A stretch of DNA of 50,002 nt, taken from IMG/VR virus record IMGVR_UViG_3300030104_005742, positions 371 to 50,372 of that record. One strand, 5' to 3'. The notes under the pieces are model-generated. The model had not been told where the DNA came from. It saw only the letters and a list, made by a program, of their open reading frames with translations, and made no database searches. This document shows positions 1-8,747 of the stretch, one piece after another; position 1 is the stretch's first letter, and the number at the start of each line of letters is the position of its first letter. Made by a program: the position numbers and the translations under genes. This DNA is from a virus.

Positions 1-186
1 AGTATAGATTCTCTTAGATGGATTACAGAAAGAAGTTCAGTAGCCGATAGTAGTGGTAATTTTTACAACACATTAACTCCTGTATATCCGATGCGAGGTC
101 ATGATGGAGATGGTAGTTTTATGTGGTTATGGTGGTCTATAGAGGGAACTGTTATAGACTCACAAGAAATATTTTTAATGGATTAA
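1..186 (+). CDS. C-terminal end of an unidentified protein (partial)
   Basis: An open frame runs from the first base to TAA at 184-186 and gives the last 61 residues of a protein whose start lies outside the window. The piece is rich in Ser, Trp and Gly (it contains MWLWWSIEGT) and ends in FLMD. I do not recognise the family. A promoter-like element follows immediately, so this gene probably ends a transcription unit ahead of the replisome block. Confidence 0.6.
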   Translation, partial: SIDSLRWITERSSVADSSGNFYNTLTPVYPMRGHDGDGSFMWLWWSIEGTVIDSQEIFLMD

Positions 187-192
187 AAAAGC

Positions 193-222
193 TTGACTTA
201 TATCAGGTTTTATTGTTATATT
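193..222 (+). promoter_or_regulatory. Promoter P1, TTGACT-N18-TATATT
   Basis: TTGACT (193-198) and TATATT (217-222) are separated by 18 bases and preceded by GC, matching at least five other sites in the window. It sits about 30 bases ahead of the DNA polymerase start. It looks like a host sigma-70-type promoter used early in infection; the timing is inferred. Confidence 0.7.
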
Positions 223-254
223 TACATATCGAAAATGGGGATTTTACAATCTAA

Positions 255-2765
255 ATGTACCAAAACATATTTTACGACAGAAGATTAAATAATATGCATG
301 TGTGGGATGACAAATTCGGTCATCAAACATTTCGTTATAAGAAGTACGCTTACACTAAGAGTAATATTGGTACTTATATATCTTTATATGGAGATAGATT
401 AAAAAGAATTACTAAGTGGGAAAAAGAACAACAAGATTTATTTGAGTCTGATGTTAATCCTGAAATAAGAGTTCTAGTAGATAACTATACTGATTCAGAC
501 GATGTTTCTACAGGTCATAGAACAATGATATTTGATATCGAGGTAGAGGTTACTGATGGATTTCCTGATGTAGCCAAAGCTAAAAATACAATAACTTCAA
601 TCGCTTTTAACGATCCTAGAACAGATGAGTATTTTTGTTATGTGTTAGATGTGACTGATAAATTAGGATTGGGTGACTCTAAGAAAAGTAATAAAGACGA
701 AACAATAATATCATTTAAAGACGAATATGATTTATTGAATGGATTCTTTATGAAGTATTTAGAAATAAAACCAACTATATTAACTGGTTGGAATGTAGAG
801 TTTTTTGATGTACCGTATCTATATAATAGGGCTAGTAATGTAGTCGGTCAAAATATTGCGAATTGTTTATCTCCAATTCAAAATGTTCAATGGAGTGATT
901 TCAAAAAAAGATATAAAATAGCTGGTGTCAGTATCTTAGATTATCTACCATTATATAAACTATTCACATTCTCACAAAGAGTTTCATATAGATTAGACGC
1001 CATCGGTGAACTTGAGGTTGGTGAAAAGAAAGTAGAATATGAAGGAACACTCAATGACTTGTATGAAAATGATTTGGAGAAGTTCGTTCAGTATAACTTA
1101 CAAGACGTAAAATTAGTTAAGAAGTTGGATGACAAGTTAGATTTCATAGAGATTGCTCGTGGTATAGCTCATCTAGGTCATTGTCCTTACGAGGATGTAT
1201 TTATGAGTTCTAGATATCTTGAAGGAGCTATTTTAGTTTATTTAAAGAAACAAGGTATTGTAGCTCCTAACAAACCTAAACGACCAAAGGTATTTTCAAA
1301 TGAAAAGTTTGTTGGGGCTTACGTTCAAGATCCACAAAAAGGTAAACATAATTGGGTGTATGATTTGGATATTACTTCAATGTATCCATCATGTATTATG
1401 TCTTTGAATATATCACCAGAGACAAAGATAGGTAAAATTATCGGATGGAATCCACAAGAGTTTATAGATAAGTCTAACAAAAAAACTTATACCATAGAAC
1501 AGAATGAGAAAGAGATGGGTAAGTTTACAGAGACAGAATTGAGTAACTTTTTAGATGGTCGTAATGTTGGTGTCGCTTCCAATGGTGTAATGTATAGAAC
1601 TGATAAAGATGGATTACTACCAGCTCTACTTAGAAAATGGTTTGATGAAAGGGTTGAGTATAGAAAGTTATCAAAGAAGTTTCATGAACAAGGTGACAAA
1701 GAAAAATCAGATTACTTTGATAGAAGACAATACTTACAGAAGATTTTATTGAACTCTTTGTATGGTGTGTTAGGACTACCAGTATTTAGATTCTATGACT
1801 TAGATAATGCTGAAGCAGTTACATATACAGGTCAGGCCTTAATTAAGTTTACCAAGAAGATTGCTAATAACTTTTACAACAAAGAACTTGGTGACCAAAA
1901 AGATTATTGTATTTATATTGATACAGACTCTGTATTCTATTCTGCTACACCAATAGTACAGAAAAGACATCCTAACTTTGATATCAGAGATGAGGATAAG
2001 ATGTCTAAAGAAATATTAAAGATAGCTAGTGAGGTACAAGATTATCTTAACAATGGATATAATTATTTTGCTAAGAGGTTCTGTAACATAGACAAACATA
2101 GATTTGATATTAAACAAGAGGTTATCGCTAAGAGTGGTTTGTTTGTTACTAAGAAAAGATATGGTCTAAAAATTATTAATGACAATGGTAAAAAAGTTAA
2201 CAAGATGATGGTTAAAGGACTAGATACAGTAAGGTCTAGTTTCCCCACTGCTATGAGAGATATGTTAAGTAAACTATTAGAAGATATTCTGATGGATGTA
2301 CCAAAAGATAAACTAGATAAGTTTATTATTAATTTTAAAAATAGTATGAAATTAATGGATGTTGATAAAATATCAATACCGATTGGAGTTAAGAACATTT
2401 ATAAGTATATTGGTAGGAAGAATGGTCAGTTTTCTGGTCATAAAAAAGGTGCACCAGTTCATGTTAAAGCTGCCATAGCTTATAATGATTTACTTAAATA
2501 TTATAAACAAGATAAAAGATATGAAAAGATATCTAATGGTAGTAAGATTAAATGGTTGTATCTAAAGAATAATCCATTTGGATTAAATATTGTGGCGTAT
2601 AAAGGATATGAAGATCCACCAGAGATTATGAAGTTTATTAAAGACTTTATTAATCCGAGTAAACTATACAAACAGGCTTTGGAAAAAAAGATAATGATGT
2701 TTTACGAAGCTTTGGGTTGGGATGAACCAACAGATGCAACTAAAACAATGGAAAGATTTTTTTGA
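255..2765 (+). CDS. 43: DNA polymerase, family B (T4 gp43-like)
   Basis: Replicative DNA polymerase with 3'-5' proofreading exonuclease. All family B landmarks are visible: Exo I FDIEVE (D94, E96), Exo II TGWNVEFFDVPYLYNR (around 177-192), Exo III YNLQDVK (around 280-286), motif A DLDITSMYPS (370-379), motif B with K497 and NSLYG (500-504), motif C YIDTDS (554-559). At 836 residues it is slightly shorter than T4 gp43 (898). The C-terminus ends in an aromatic-rich peptide (TMERFF) that may be the clamp-binding tail, as known for T4/RB69 polymerases. It is first in a block with clamp and clamp-loader genes and lies behind promoter P1. The ATG at 255 has only a distant GGGGA upstream; a start at Met14 (294) is less likely because it lacks a ribosome site. 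Confidence 0.97.
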   Translation: MYQNIFYDRRLNNMHVWDDKFGHQTFRYKKYAYTKSNIGTYISLYGDRLKRITKWEKEQQDLFESDVNPEIRVLVDNYTDSDDVSTGHRTMIFDIEVEVTDGFPDVAKAKNTITSIAFNDPRTDEYFCYVLDVTDKLGLGDSKKSNKDETIISFKDEYDLLNGFFMKYLEIKPTILTGWNVEFFDVPYLYNRASNVVGQNIANCLSPIQNVQWSDFKKRYKIAGVSILDYLPLYKLFTFSQRVSYRLDAIGELEVGEKKVEYEGTLNDLYENDLEKFVQYNLQDVKLVKKLDDKLDFIEIARGIAHLGHCPYEDVFMSSRYLEGAILVYLKKQGIVAPNKPKRPKVFSNEKFVGAYVQDPQKGKHNWVYDLDITSMYPSCIMSLNISPETKIGKIIGWNPQEFIDKSNKKTYTIEQNEKEMGKFTETELSNFLDGRNVGVASNGVMYRTDKDGLLPALLRKWFDERVEYRKLSKKFHEQGDKEKSDYFDRRQYLQKILLNSLYGVLGLPVFRFYDLDNAEAVTYTGQALIKFTKKIANNFYNKELGDQKDYCIYIDTDSVFYSATPIVQKRHPNFDIRDEDKMSKEILKIASEVQDYLNNGYNYFAKRFCNIDKHRFDIKQEVIAKSGLFVTKKRYGLKIINDNGKKVNKMMVKGLDTVRSSFPTAMRDMLSKLLEDILMDVPKDKLDKFIINFKNSMKLMDVDKISIPIGVKNIYKYIGRKNGQFSGHKKGAPVHVKAAIAYNDLLKYYKQDKRYEKISNGSKIKWLYLKNNPFGLNIVAYKGYEDPPEIMKFIKDFINPSKLYKQALEKKIMMFYEALGWDEPTDATKTMERFF

Positions 2766-2786
2766 TTTTAAGAAAACAAACTACTA

Positions 2787-2800
2787 TATATATGTATATA
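2787..2800. repeat. 14-base AT element shared with 8721-8734
   Basis: The sequence TATATATGTATATA occurs in the gap ahead of the clamp gene and again, identical, in the gap ahead of the small gene at 8748. It is an imperfect palindrome in AT-rich DNA. It could be a regulatory site or chance. Confidence 0.3.
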
Positions 2801-2822
2801 TGGTTATAAATAAGGAGTTATA

Positions 2823-3542
2823 ATGAATAAACAAAGACTAACTAGATTCATTCAAAAATACTATTTGAACGGTACAGTTAATTCTGTTGTACTAAACAGT
2901 AGTTCAGATAAACTATCAGCTAGGTTTATATCAGGTGATAAAACATTACTAGGTGAATTAAGTATGGATAAATCACAAATAGAAGATTGTGAGATAGGTG
3001 TCTATAATACTGAACAACTATCTAAACTACTATCAGTATTAGATGATGATATCAATGTCTCAATAAATAAAGCGGGTGAGAAGGCGATATCGTTAAAAGT
3101 ATCGGATGCACATTCATCAGTAAACTATATGTTGAGTGATGTATCTGTTATCAATAAACCACCACAATTAAAACAAATACCAGAATTTACTTTAGAGGTA
3201 GATGTTACACCACAATTTATTAATAAATTTATTGCTGGTAAGGGTGCTCTGTCAGATACAGATAACTTCACGGTAATCACAGATGGTACAGATACAAAAT
3301 TAGTTATAGGTCATTCATCAGTTAACACTAATAGAGTTACTATACCAGTAACGACATCTAAGTCTAGTGATATTGAGAATGTATCTTTTAATGCTAATAT
3401 ATTCAAAGAAGTATTAAGTGCTAATAAAGAGTGTGAAAGTGCTAAATTTGAAGTTAGTGGAGATGGTTTATCTCGTATTACATTTAAAGTGGATGATTAC
3501 ACATCTACATATTATCTAGTTTCAGTGCAAGACGTGGATTAA
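2823..3542 (+). CDS. 45: DNA polymerase sliding clamp (T4 gp45-like)
   Basis: Processivity clamp that tethers the polymerase to DNA; in T4 it also activates late transcription. It is recognised from its length (239 residues; T4 gp45 has 228), the N-terminal helix followed by repeating beta-strand units, and its position between polymerase and clamp-loader genes. A strong ribosome site (AAGGAG, 2812-2817) lies 5 bases before the ATG. The stop TAA abuts the next gene's ATG with no gap, which suggests translational coupling. Clamp sequences diverge strongly, so the call rests on overall pattern and context. Confidence 0.88.
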   Translation: MNKQRLTRFIQKYYLNGTVNSVVLNSSSDKLSARFISGDKTLLGELSMDKSQIEDCEIGVYNTEQLSKLLSVLDDDINVSINKAGEKAISLKVSDAHSSVNYMLSDVSVINKPPQLKQIPEFTLEVDVTPQFINKFIAGKGALSDTDNFTVITDGTDTKLVIGHSSVNTNRVTIPVTTSKSSDIENVSFNANIFKEVLSANKECESAKFEVSGDGLSRITFKVDDYTSTYYLVSVQDVD

Positions 3543-4769
3543 ATGTATCTATCTTATTTTGATAAGTTCTATGATATGGAGCCTTATCTTTCGATAGATG
3601 AAAAAGAGTGGGAACACATAAAGAACACCTTTGATAAAGAGGACGTAAAAGAAAGTTTAGCCAAAGTGGCCATGACTTATGAAATTCCATACGCTGAAAT
3701 ATCTAAGAAAGATGCTCATCGTGATTATCTAAAATTAAAGGGTATGAAACATACTGATATTTTAGTTAATGGTGAATGGTTTGCTCGTGAGGGAACTGAG
3801 TATACTTACAACTTAAACTTTCAAGGTAAACAACAATACTTCAGAAGATTGAATGCTGGTAATAGTTCTAGTAATTATTTCCAACAGAAAAACAGATGGT
3901 CAGTAGATGGTTCAGTTTCACCAGGTCCTCAAAGAACTTGGGAGAACGAAAAGTTCATGACAAGTCTAATGGGTTCAGCATATTCATTGAAAATGCCAAA
4001 GATAAATCGTAACGTACTGAGGACAATGATTGGTTTAAGAAAGTACATTTGTGCTCAATTTAAACCAAATGTATCTAAGGTATTATATGATAAGTTGAGA
4101 AGTAAGAACGTATTAGATTTTAGTGCTGGGTGGGGAGATAGGTTAGCTGGATTTTACGCAAGTGAAACGGCAGAGTATTATGTTGGTATCGATCCTCGTA
4201 AAGAAAATCATCCAATATATAATGAACAATCAGAGTTCTATGATACACATAAGTCAATGTTTGAACCCAAGAAAAAAGTAGAATTTATTTGTAGTCCAGC
4301 TGAAGATGTAGATTTTACAAAGTATAATGACACGTTTGATACTGTATTTACATCACCACCATACTTTAATGTTGAAAGATACAGTTATGATGATACCCAA
4401 AGTTGGGTAAAGTATAAAGAGATTAATGAATGGAATGAACATTTCTTACAAAGAACTTTGAAAAATTTATGGTGTTCTGTGAAAAGTGGTGGATACTTAT
4501 TAGTAAACATATCAGATGTTTATACTAATTCTAAGTGGAGCACTGAAAGAGGTTGGTTAGAAATTTGTAATCCAATGAACAATTTCTTATCAACATTTAG
4601 TGATTCAGAATATCAAGGTTGTATTGGAATGGAACTGGCAAAAAGACCGAATAGTGGTGGAGCTGGTACAGCCAAATCAAAAGATTATACAGAAGAAGCT
4701 TTAAAGAAAACAGAAGAAACAAAAGACAAAACATTTTGTGAACCAATTTGGATTTGGAAAAAATTATGA
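3543..4769 (+). CDS. DNA methyltransferase with SPPY motif
   Basis: S-adenosylmethionine-dependent DNA methyltransferase of 408 residues. The SAM-binding motif I is VLDFSAGWGDRLAGF (around 190-204), an acidic residue at the end of the next strand is in GIDPRK (215-220), and the catalytic motif IV is TSPPYFNVERYS (270-281). SPPY is typical of amino-methyltransferases, most often N4-cytosine, though some N6-adenine enzymes are similar. The first about 150 residues may hold a target-recognition or DNA-binding region. No restriction partner is visible. Sitting between clamp and clamp loader, it is probably expressed with the replisome and may protect phage DNA. Confidence 0.85.
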   Translation: MYLSYFDKFYDMEPYLSIDEKEWEHIKNTFDKEDVKESLAKVAMTYEIPYAEISKKDAHRDYLKLKGMKHTDILVNGEWFAREGTEYTYNLNFQGKQQYFRRLNAGNSSSNYFQQKNRWSVDGSVSPGPQRTWENEKFMTSLMGSAYSLKMPKINRNVLRTMIGLRKYICAQFKPNVSKVLYDKLRSKNVLDFSAGWGDRLAGFYASETAEYYVGIDPRKENHPIYNEQSEFYDTHKSMFEPKKKVEFICSPAEDVDFTKYNDTFDTVFTSPPYFNVERYSYDDTQSWVKYKEINEWNEHFLQRTLKNLWCSVKSGGYLLVNISDVYTNSKWSTERGWLEICNPMNNFLSTFSDSEYQGCIGMELAKRPNSGGAGTAKSKDYTEEALKKTEETKDKTFCEPIWIWKKL

Positions 4770-5680
4770 GTAATACACTATGGGTAGAAAAGTATCGGCC
4801 TAGTAATCTAGATACTTACATTGGGAACGACCATCTCAAGGATAAGGTATCTGTTTATCTAGAGAGTGGAGACTTACCTCACCTTTTATTATATGGTAAG
4901 GCTGGTACTGGTAAGACCACTCTCGCTAAAATACTTGTCAAGAATATAGAATGTGATTATCTATACATTAATGCTTCTGATGAGAACAATGTAGAAACTG
5001 TTAGAACTAAGGTTAAGAACTTTGCTTCTACGATGGGTTTTAAGGATTATAAGATAATTATATTAGATGAGTGTGATTACATTACACCAAACGCACAAGC
5101 AGCTCTTCGTAATCTTATGGAGACATTCTCTAAACATTGTAGATTCATTCTAACTTGTAATTTTGTGGAAAGAATAATTGACCCGATACAGTCTCGTTGT
5201 CAGTCGTTTCAGATAATACCACCATCAAAAAAAGAAGTGGCGAAACATATACACAACATACTGTTGAAAGAGAATGTAATGTCTGATATGAAAGATTTGA
5301 AAGTTTTAATTGATAGTGGTTATCCTGATATTCGTAGAGTTATCAATTCTGCTCAAAGAAATGTAGTTAAGGATAAGTTAAAGTTAGATACCACAAGTAT
5401 TATACAGAACGACTATAAGTTAAAGTTGTTAAAGATTTTAAAAACACAAGATAAGAAAACTGCATTCAAGGATATAAGACAATTATTGTTAGACAACAAG
5501 ATTACAGACTTTGCTGACCTATTCAGATTATTATATGATGAGGTAGATGATTGGGGTAAAGGTCATGTCGCAGAGTGTATTTTGATTATAGCTAGATATG
5601 AATTGTCAGATGGACAAGTACCAGATAAGGAAATAAATGCTATGGCAATGTTAATAGAATTATTAGGAGTAATAAAATGA
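4766..5680 (+). CDS. 44: Clamp loader large subunit, AAA+ ATPase (T4 gp44-like)
   Basis: ATPase that opens and loads the sliding clamp together with gp62. Walker A is GKAGTGKT (44-51), Walker B IIILDECD (97-104), and an SRC motif (QSRCQSF) supplies the arginine finger, as in RFC small subunits. I chose the ATG at 4766, which overlaps the upstream TGA as ATGA and gives the usual MSNTLWVEKYRP start (304 residues). An in-frame TTG at 4748 would add six residues but has no ribosome site. T4 gp44 is 319 residues. Confidence 0.96.
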   Translation: MSNTLWVEKYRPSNLDTYIGNDHLKDKVSVYLESGDLPHLLLYGKAGTGKTTLAKILVKNIECDYLYINASDENNVETVRTKVKNFASTMGFKDYKIIILDECDYITPNAQAALRNLMETFSKHCRFILTCNFVERIIDPIQSRCQSFQIIPPSKKEVAKHIHNILLKENVMSDMKDLKVLIDSGYPDIRRVINSAQRNVVKDKLKLDTTSIIQNDYKLKLLKILKTQDKKTAFKDIRQLLLDNKITDFADLFRLLYDEVDDWGKGHVAECILIIARYELSDGQVPDKEINAMAMLIELLGVIK

Positions 5681-5916
5681 GTACGAAACCAATGAAACCA
5701 ATAAAGACACCACCGAAAAAATTAAATATTAAAGACACCGAATCATTAAAGTGTGATGCTTGTGGTAATTATTCTTTTATAAAATCTTACTTTATAAGAA
5801 GAGTATCACCTTTAATGTCACCAACAGGCCAAGAGGCTCTGATACCAATTGAAGTATTTGCTTGTGGTAATTGTGGTAAAGTTCCAGATAAAATGATACC
5901 AAAGGGTGATGAGTAA
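5677..5916 (+). CDS. Small zinc-ribbon protein
   Basis: A 79-residue protein with two CxxC knuckles (CDACG around residue 26 and CGNCG around 63), the pattern of a single zinc ribbon. The N-terminus is rich in Lys and Pro. It overlaps the clamp-loader gene by ATGA and so is probably co-translated with it. Small zinc-ribbon proteins of unknown function often accompany replication genes in T4-like marine phages; binding to nucleic acid or to the replisome is a guess. Confidence 0.75.
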   Translation: MSTKPMKPIKTPPKKLNIKDTESLKCDACGNYSFIKSYFIRRVSPLMSPTGQEALIPIEVFACGNCGKVPDKMIPKGDE

Positions 5917-6058
5917 AGATACGGGTGCTGGTAAAGGTGACAAATTACGGAGAGGTATAACTCAAGATGAGTGGGAAGAGAAGTGGAAAAAAATCTTCGA
6001 TAAAAAGAAAAAGTCTGTTCGACCACATAAATCAGATAACAAAGATTCAAAATCCTAA
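5909..6058 (+). CDS. Small charged protein (49 aa)
   Basis: ATG at 5909 overlaps the end of the zinc-ribbon gene and runs 49 codons to TAA at 6056-6058. The product starts MSKDTGAGKGDKLRRG and has an EWEEKWKKIF block. This resembles a small conserved phage protein with GKGDKxR and a Trp-rich helix, of unknown function. Its last 90 or so bases overlap, in another frame, the start assigned to gp62. Confidence 0.6.
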   Translation: MSKDTGAGKGDKLRRGITQDEWEEKWKKIFDKKKKSVRPHKSDNKDSKS

Positions 6059-6473
6059 TTATTGGGAACAGATTTCAGAAGAAGATAAAAAAACTTGGTC
6101 TAACTATATGGTTAATAGATTCTTATCTATGAAACCAGAGTGGATTGAATTAGTAAATGAATTACAAAAATATAACTTAGAACCAAAAGAGTTATATAAA
6201 CTATATACCAATGTTTTACCAAAGAGTAAGCAGTGGTTAAAATACATAAAAGGGAGAAATGATATGAATCATCCTGAATGGTTAATTAATATTATGAGAA
6301 ACAGCGACGAGTCTAGTAGAAAAGAAGCTATAGAAGCTATAGATATGTTGATGCTCACAGAAGGTGGTATGATGGAATTAGGCGAGTTAGGTAGAAAATG
6401 GGGAATAGAAGAAAAACGAATTAAAGAAGCAGGACTCAATGTTGTTGGTAGTATTAATGACGGAAATTTATAA
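5967..6473 (+). CDS. 62: Clamp loader small subunit (T4 gp62-like)
   Basis: Non-ATPase partner of gp44 in the clamp-loading complex. Identification rests on the segment from LFDHINQIT through WSNYMVNRFLSM to WLKYIKGRN, which matches the style of gp62 proteins of marine T4-like phages, and on position just after gp44. Length is 168 residues (T4 gp62 has 187). The first about 16 residues are unusually rich in Ser, Lys and Arg and overlap the previous gene in another frame. The ATG at 5967 is the only good start codon before the conserved region, and AGAGG near 5950 may serve it. Confidence 0.75.
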   Translation: MSGKRSGKKSSIKRKSLFDHINQITKIQNPNYWEQISEEDKKTWSNYMVNRFLSMKPEWIELVNELQKYNLEPKELYKLYTNVLPKSKQWLKYIKGRNDMNHPEWLINIMRNSDESSRKEAIEAIDMLMLTEGGMMELGELGRKWGIEEKRIKEAGLNVVGSINDGNL

Positions 6474-6481
6474 AAAAAGTC

Positions 6482-6511
6482 TTGACTTGTATACGCTTTT
6501 CTGTGTATATT
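6482..6511 (+). promoter_or_regulatory. Promoter P2, TTGACT-N18-TATATT
   Basis: TTGACT at 6482-6487 and TATATT at 6506-6511 with an 18-base spacer; preceded by TC rather than GC. It lies between gp62 and the Nmad1-like gene. Confidence 0.7.
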
Positions 6512-6533
6512 TAACTGTAAATTGGAGAGATAT

Positions 6534-6941
6534 ATGAAGGTTATAAAAGAGAAGTCCTCTTATGAGAGTATCACAGGAGAATATTCGCCACAAGAACCTA
6601 CTAAAACTGTTGTACAACAAATGGAACGTGAGTGGCCAGAAATGACTAAAGAGTTCAAAAGGTTACAACGAGAACAATATGAATTGTTCCTACACAAACA
6701 ACACGATTATGGTCCTGGCAATATATCGGTTGGTTCACCACTAAAAACAGAAGAGGATATTAAATTATCTCTTACTGGTTTATGGTTTAGGATGAACGAT
6801 AAGATACAGAGATTGAAAACTCTATTGATGAGTGGTAGGGTAAATGCTGTAAAAGACGAACCAATGGAAGATGCCTTTTTAGATGTATCTAACTATGGTA
6901 TTATGGCTACAATTGTAAAGAATGGTAAGTGGGGTAAGTAA
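6534..6941 (+). CDS. Nucleotide-modification-associated domain 1 protein (DUF1599-like)
   Basis: A 135-residue protein whose second half (KQHDYGPGNIS, LSLTGLWFRMNDKIQRLKTL, DEPMEDAFLDVSNYGIMA) matches the Nmad1/DUF1599 family. That family was linked by genomic context to systems that make modified DNA bases; its reaction is not established. I start at the ATG at 6534, six bases after GGAGA; an upstream in-frame TTG at 6522 precedes the ribosome site and is rejected. It is the first gene behind promoter P2. Confidence 0.8.
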   Translation: MKVIKEKSSYESITGEYSPQEPTKTVVQQMEREWPEMTKEFKRLQREQYELFLHKQHDYGPGNISVGSPLKTEEDIKLSLTGLWFRMNDKIQRLKTLLMSGRVNAVKDEPMEDAFLDVSNYGIMATIVKNGKWGK

Positions 6942-7039
6942 TGAATACGTTATGGATAATGATAGCTATCTGTTTGTTAGCAGTATCTACAGATATAATT
7001 GATTGGGTAATAGATAATTGGTTTAACTATAAAAAATGA
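6941..7039 (+). CDS. Micro membrane protein (32 aa)
   Basis: ATG at 6941 shares a base with the previous stop (taATG), and TGA at 7037-7039 overlaps the next ATG. The 32-residue product is one hydrophobic helix (LWIMIAICLLAVSTDII) with a short polar tail. The tight coupling on both sides argues that it is real. Function unknown. Confidence 0.6.
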   Translation: MNTLWIMIAICLLAVSTDIIDWVIDNWFNYKK

Positions 7040-7899
7040 AGAGAATAAGTTATAGTCAATATAGTCAATGGGATGTATGTCCATTTAAATGGAAATTAAA
7101 TTACATTGATAAATTAGGTGAATATACAGATAGTATTCACACTATGTTTGGAACTTCAATGCACGAAGTGCTTCAGACATATCTTACTGTAATGTATAAT
7201 GATACTGTTAAGATGGCAGATGCATTACCCCTAGAAAAAATGTTGTTAACGAGAATGAAACGTAATTATCAACAAATAATGGAGCGTAATGGTGGTGAAG
7301 TATTTTGTGAACAGAGTGATATGGAAGAGTTCTATAAACATGGTTTACTTATATTAGAATGGTTTAAAAAGAAACGAGGTAATTATTTCAGTAAGAAAGG
7401 TTATGAGTTAGTCGGTATAGAAGTTCCTATTAATTATGACTTACCAAATGATATTAAATTTATTGGTTATATTGATGTGTTGTTGTATGATAAACTAAGA
7501 GACAGATATAAAATTATAGATATAAAGACTTCTACTATGGGTTGGAACAAATATATGAAGGCTGATAAGAATAAGACAGACCAACTATTATTGTACAAAC
7601 AATTCTATGGTGCACAACATGACATACCATTGGACAAGATTGATGTTGAATATTTTATTGTTAAGAGAAAACTATATGAAAAGGTAGATTTTCCACAAAG
7701 GAGAGTTCAAACCTTTAGCCCAGCAAATGGTAAACCTAGTATAAATAAAGTGATTAATAATCTTAATCAGTTTTTAGAAGAGTCTTTTATTAATGGTGAA
7801 TATAATATGGAACATACTTATATAAAAAGACCATCAAAAAAGAATTGTAGATTTTGTGAATTTAATCAAACAGAACATTGTGACGCAGGAGTAAAATAA
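7036..7899 (+). CDS. PD-(D/E)XK exonuclease with Cas4/AddB-type cysteine cluster
   Basis: RecB-family nuclease of 287 residues. Active-site residues are visible: H43 in GTSMHE, D147 in GYIDV, D162 and K164 in IIDIKTS, and Q183 in TDQLLLYKQF. Four cysteines (C15 near the N-terminus; C271, C274 and C282 at the C-terminus) are placed as in Cas4 and AddB proteins, where they hold a 4Fe-4S cluster that pins the nuclease domain. It probably processes DNA ends in recombination or host DNA degradation. It starts inside the TGA of the preceding micro gene. Confidence 0.88.
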   Translation: MKRISYSQYSQWDVCPFKWKLNYIDKLGEYTDSIHTMFGTSMHEVLQTYLTVMYNDTVKMADALPLEKMLLTRMKRNYQQIMERNGGEVFCEQSDMEEFYKHGLLILEWFKKKRGNYFSKKGYELVGIEVPINYDLPNDIKFIGYIDVLLYDKLRDRYKIIDIKTSTMGWNKYMKADKNKTDQLLLYKQFYGAQHDIPLDKIDVEYFIVKRKLYEKVDFPQRRVQTFSPANGKPSINKVINNLNQFLEESFINGEYNMEHTYIKRPSKKNCRFCEFNQTEHCDAGVK

Positions 7900-8315
7900 T
7901 GAAATTAAGCTTACGAATGGATTTATCAGATTTTATTAATCAACCTTATGAAAAAGATATAATATCTAAATTAGAAAACATACACAAAGATGATATAAAA
8001 TATTATACTACTTTATGGTATAGAGATGGTGCAGTATCATCTGATGATATACAAAAGTTTTTAGTTAAATATGAAAAGAATTTACATTTAAAAACTAAAA
8101 TAGTAGTTGATAATAAATTACATAAAAATGATTTTATTTGGTTTGACATTACCAGAAGAGATGATGTAAATCATAAACAACAAATTAGATTTCAGTATGT
8201 TTATGATAAGAAAGAACAAATATTTGAGGGACTAAAACAGTTTCATAGCACTGCTAAATTTTGTTTATCAGATAAACCAACAAAAAAACAAAAGAGAAAT
8301 GACTACGAGGATTAA
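7899..8315 (+). CDS. Hypothetical protein (138 aa)
   Basis: A soluble, Lys- and Asp-rich protein of 138 residues that I do not recognise. It starts at taATG after the nuclease gene and overlaps the following SLOG gene by 17 bases, so it is part of the same operon. No transmembrane segment or cysteine motif is visible. Confidence 0.7.
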   Translation: MKLSLRMDLSDFINQPYEKDIISKLENIHKDDIKYYTTLWYRDGAVSSDDIQKFLVKYEKNLHLKTKIVVDNKLHKNDFIWFDITRRDDVNHKQQIRFQYVYDKKEQIFEGLKQFHSTAKFCLSDKPTKKQKRNDYED

Positions 8316-8712
8316 AATAGGAATAGTTGGTAGTAGAAGTTACACCGATAAAAAGAAAATAAAAGATTTAATATTTGAGATAAAAGAAAAATACGGAGAC
8401 GAGGTAGAGATAGTGAGTGGTGGACAAAAAGATGGAGCTGATGGACTGGCAAAAAAATATGCTTTAGAGTTTGATATGAAATATGTAGAGTTTCCACCGT
8501 CACATTATAATCATAATATGCATTGTATTAGACCAAGAGGAGAATATAATAAACCATATTATGTTTCAAATTATTTTAAAAGAAATAAACAGATAGCAGA
8601 GTATTCAAACATCATAGTGGCTTTTATACCAGATGGTGTTGAATCTAGAGGAACTATGGATACTGTAGGACATGCTGAGAAGTTAAAAAAGTTGATTAAA
8701 ATAATTAATTAG
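8299..8712 (+). CDS. SLOG-family nucleotide-binding protein (DUF2493/YspA-like)
   Basis: A 137-residue Rossmann-like protein with GIVGSRSYTD at the N-terminus and VSGGQKDGADGLAKKYA in the middle, the two glycine-rich loops of the SLOG superfamily (related to DprA, LOG and TIR-linked sensors). A third conserved segment is NKQIAEYSNIIVAFIPDG followed by SRGTMDT. Members bind or process nucleotides or nucleotide-derived signals. In phages this class is common and its role is open; DNA processing or countering nucleotide-based defence are both possible. Confidence 0.82.
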   Translation: MTTRIKIGIVGSRSYTDKKKIKDLIFEIKEKYGDEVEIVSGGQKDGADGLAKKYALEFDMKYVEFPPSHYNHNMHCIRPRGEYNKPYYVSNYFKRNKQIAEYSNIIVAFIPDGVESRGTMDTVGHAEKLKKLIKIIN

Positions 8713-8720
8713 TATATATT

Positions 8721-8734
8721 TATATATGTATATA
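8721..8734. repeat. Second copy of the 14-base AT element
   Basis: Identical to 2787-2800. It lies 13 bases before the ATG at 8748 and overlaps the space expected for an untranslated leader. Confidence 0.3.
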
Positions 8735-8747
8735 CAAGAGGTTTTAT

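Noticed and set aside
2805-2812. TATAAATA, the T4 late-promoter consensus, before the clamp gene
   Set aside because: Transcription would begin about at 2819, past the ribosome site at 2812-2817, so it cannot serve this gene; the region is AT-rich and chance matches are expected.
4748-4768. TTG start adding six residues to the clamp loader, and similar TTG/GTG extensions at 6522, 17885, 23556, 23945, 27185, 38053 and 47560
   Set aside because: In each case an ATG just downstream fits the conserved protein start, and usually the ribosome site or the overlap with the previous stop as well.
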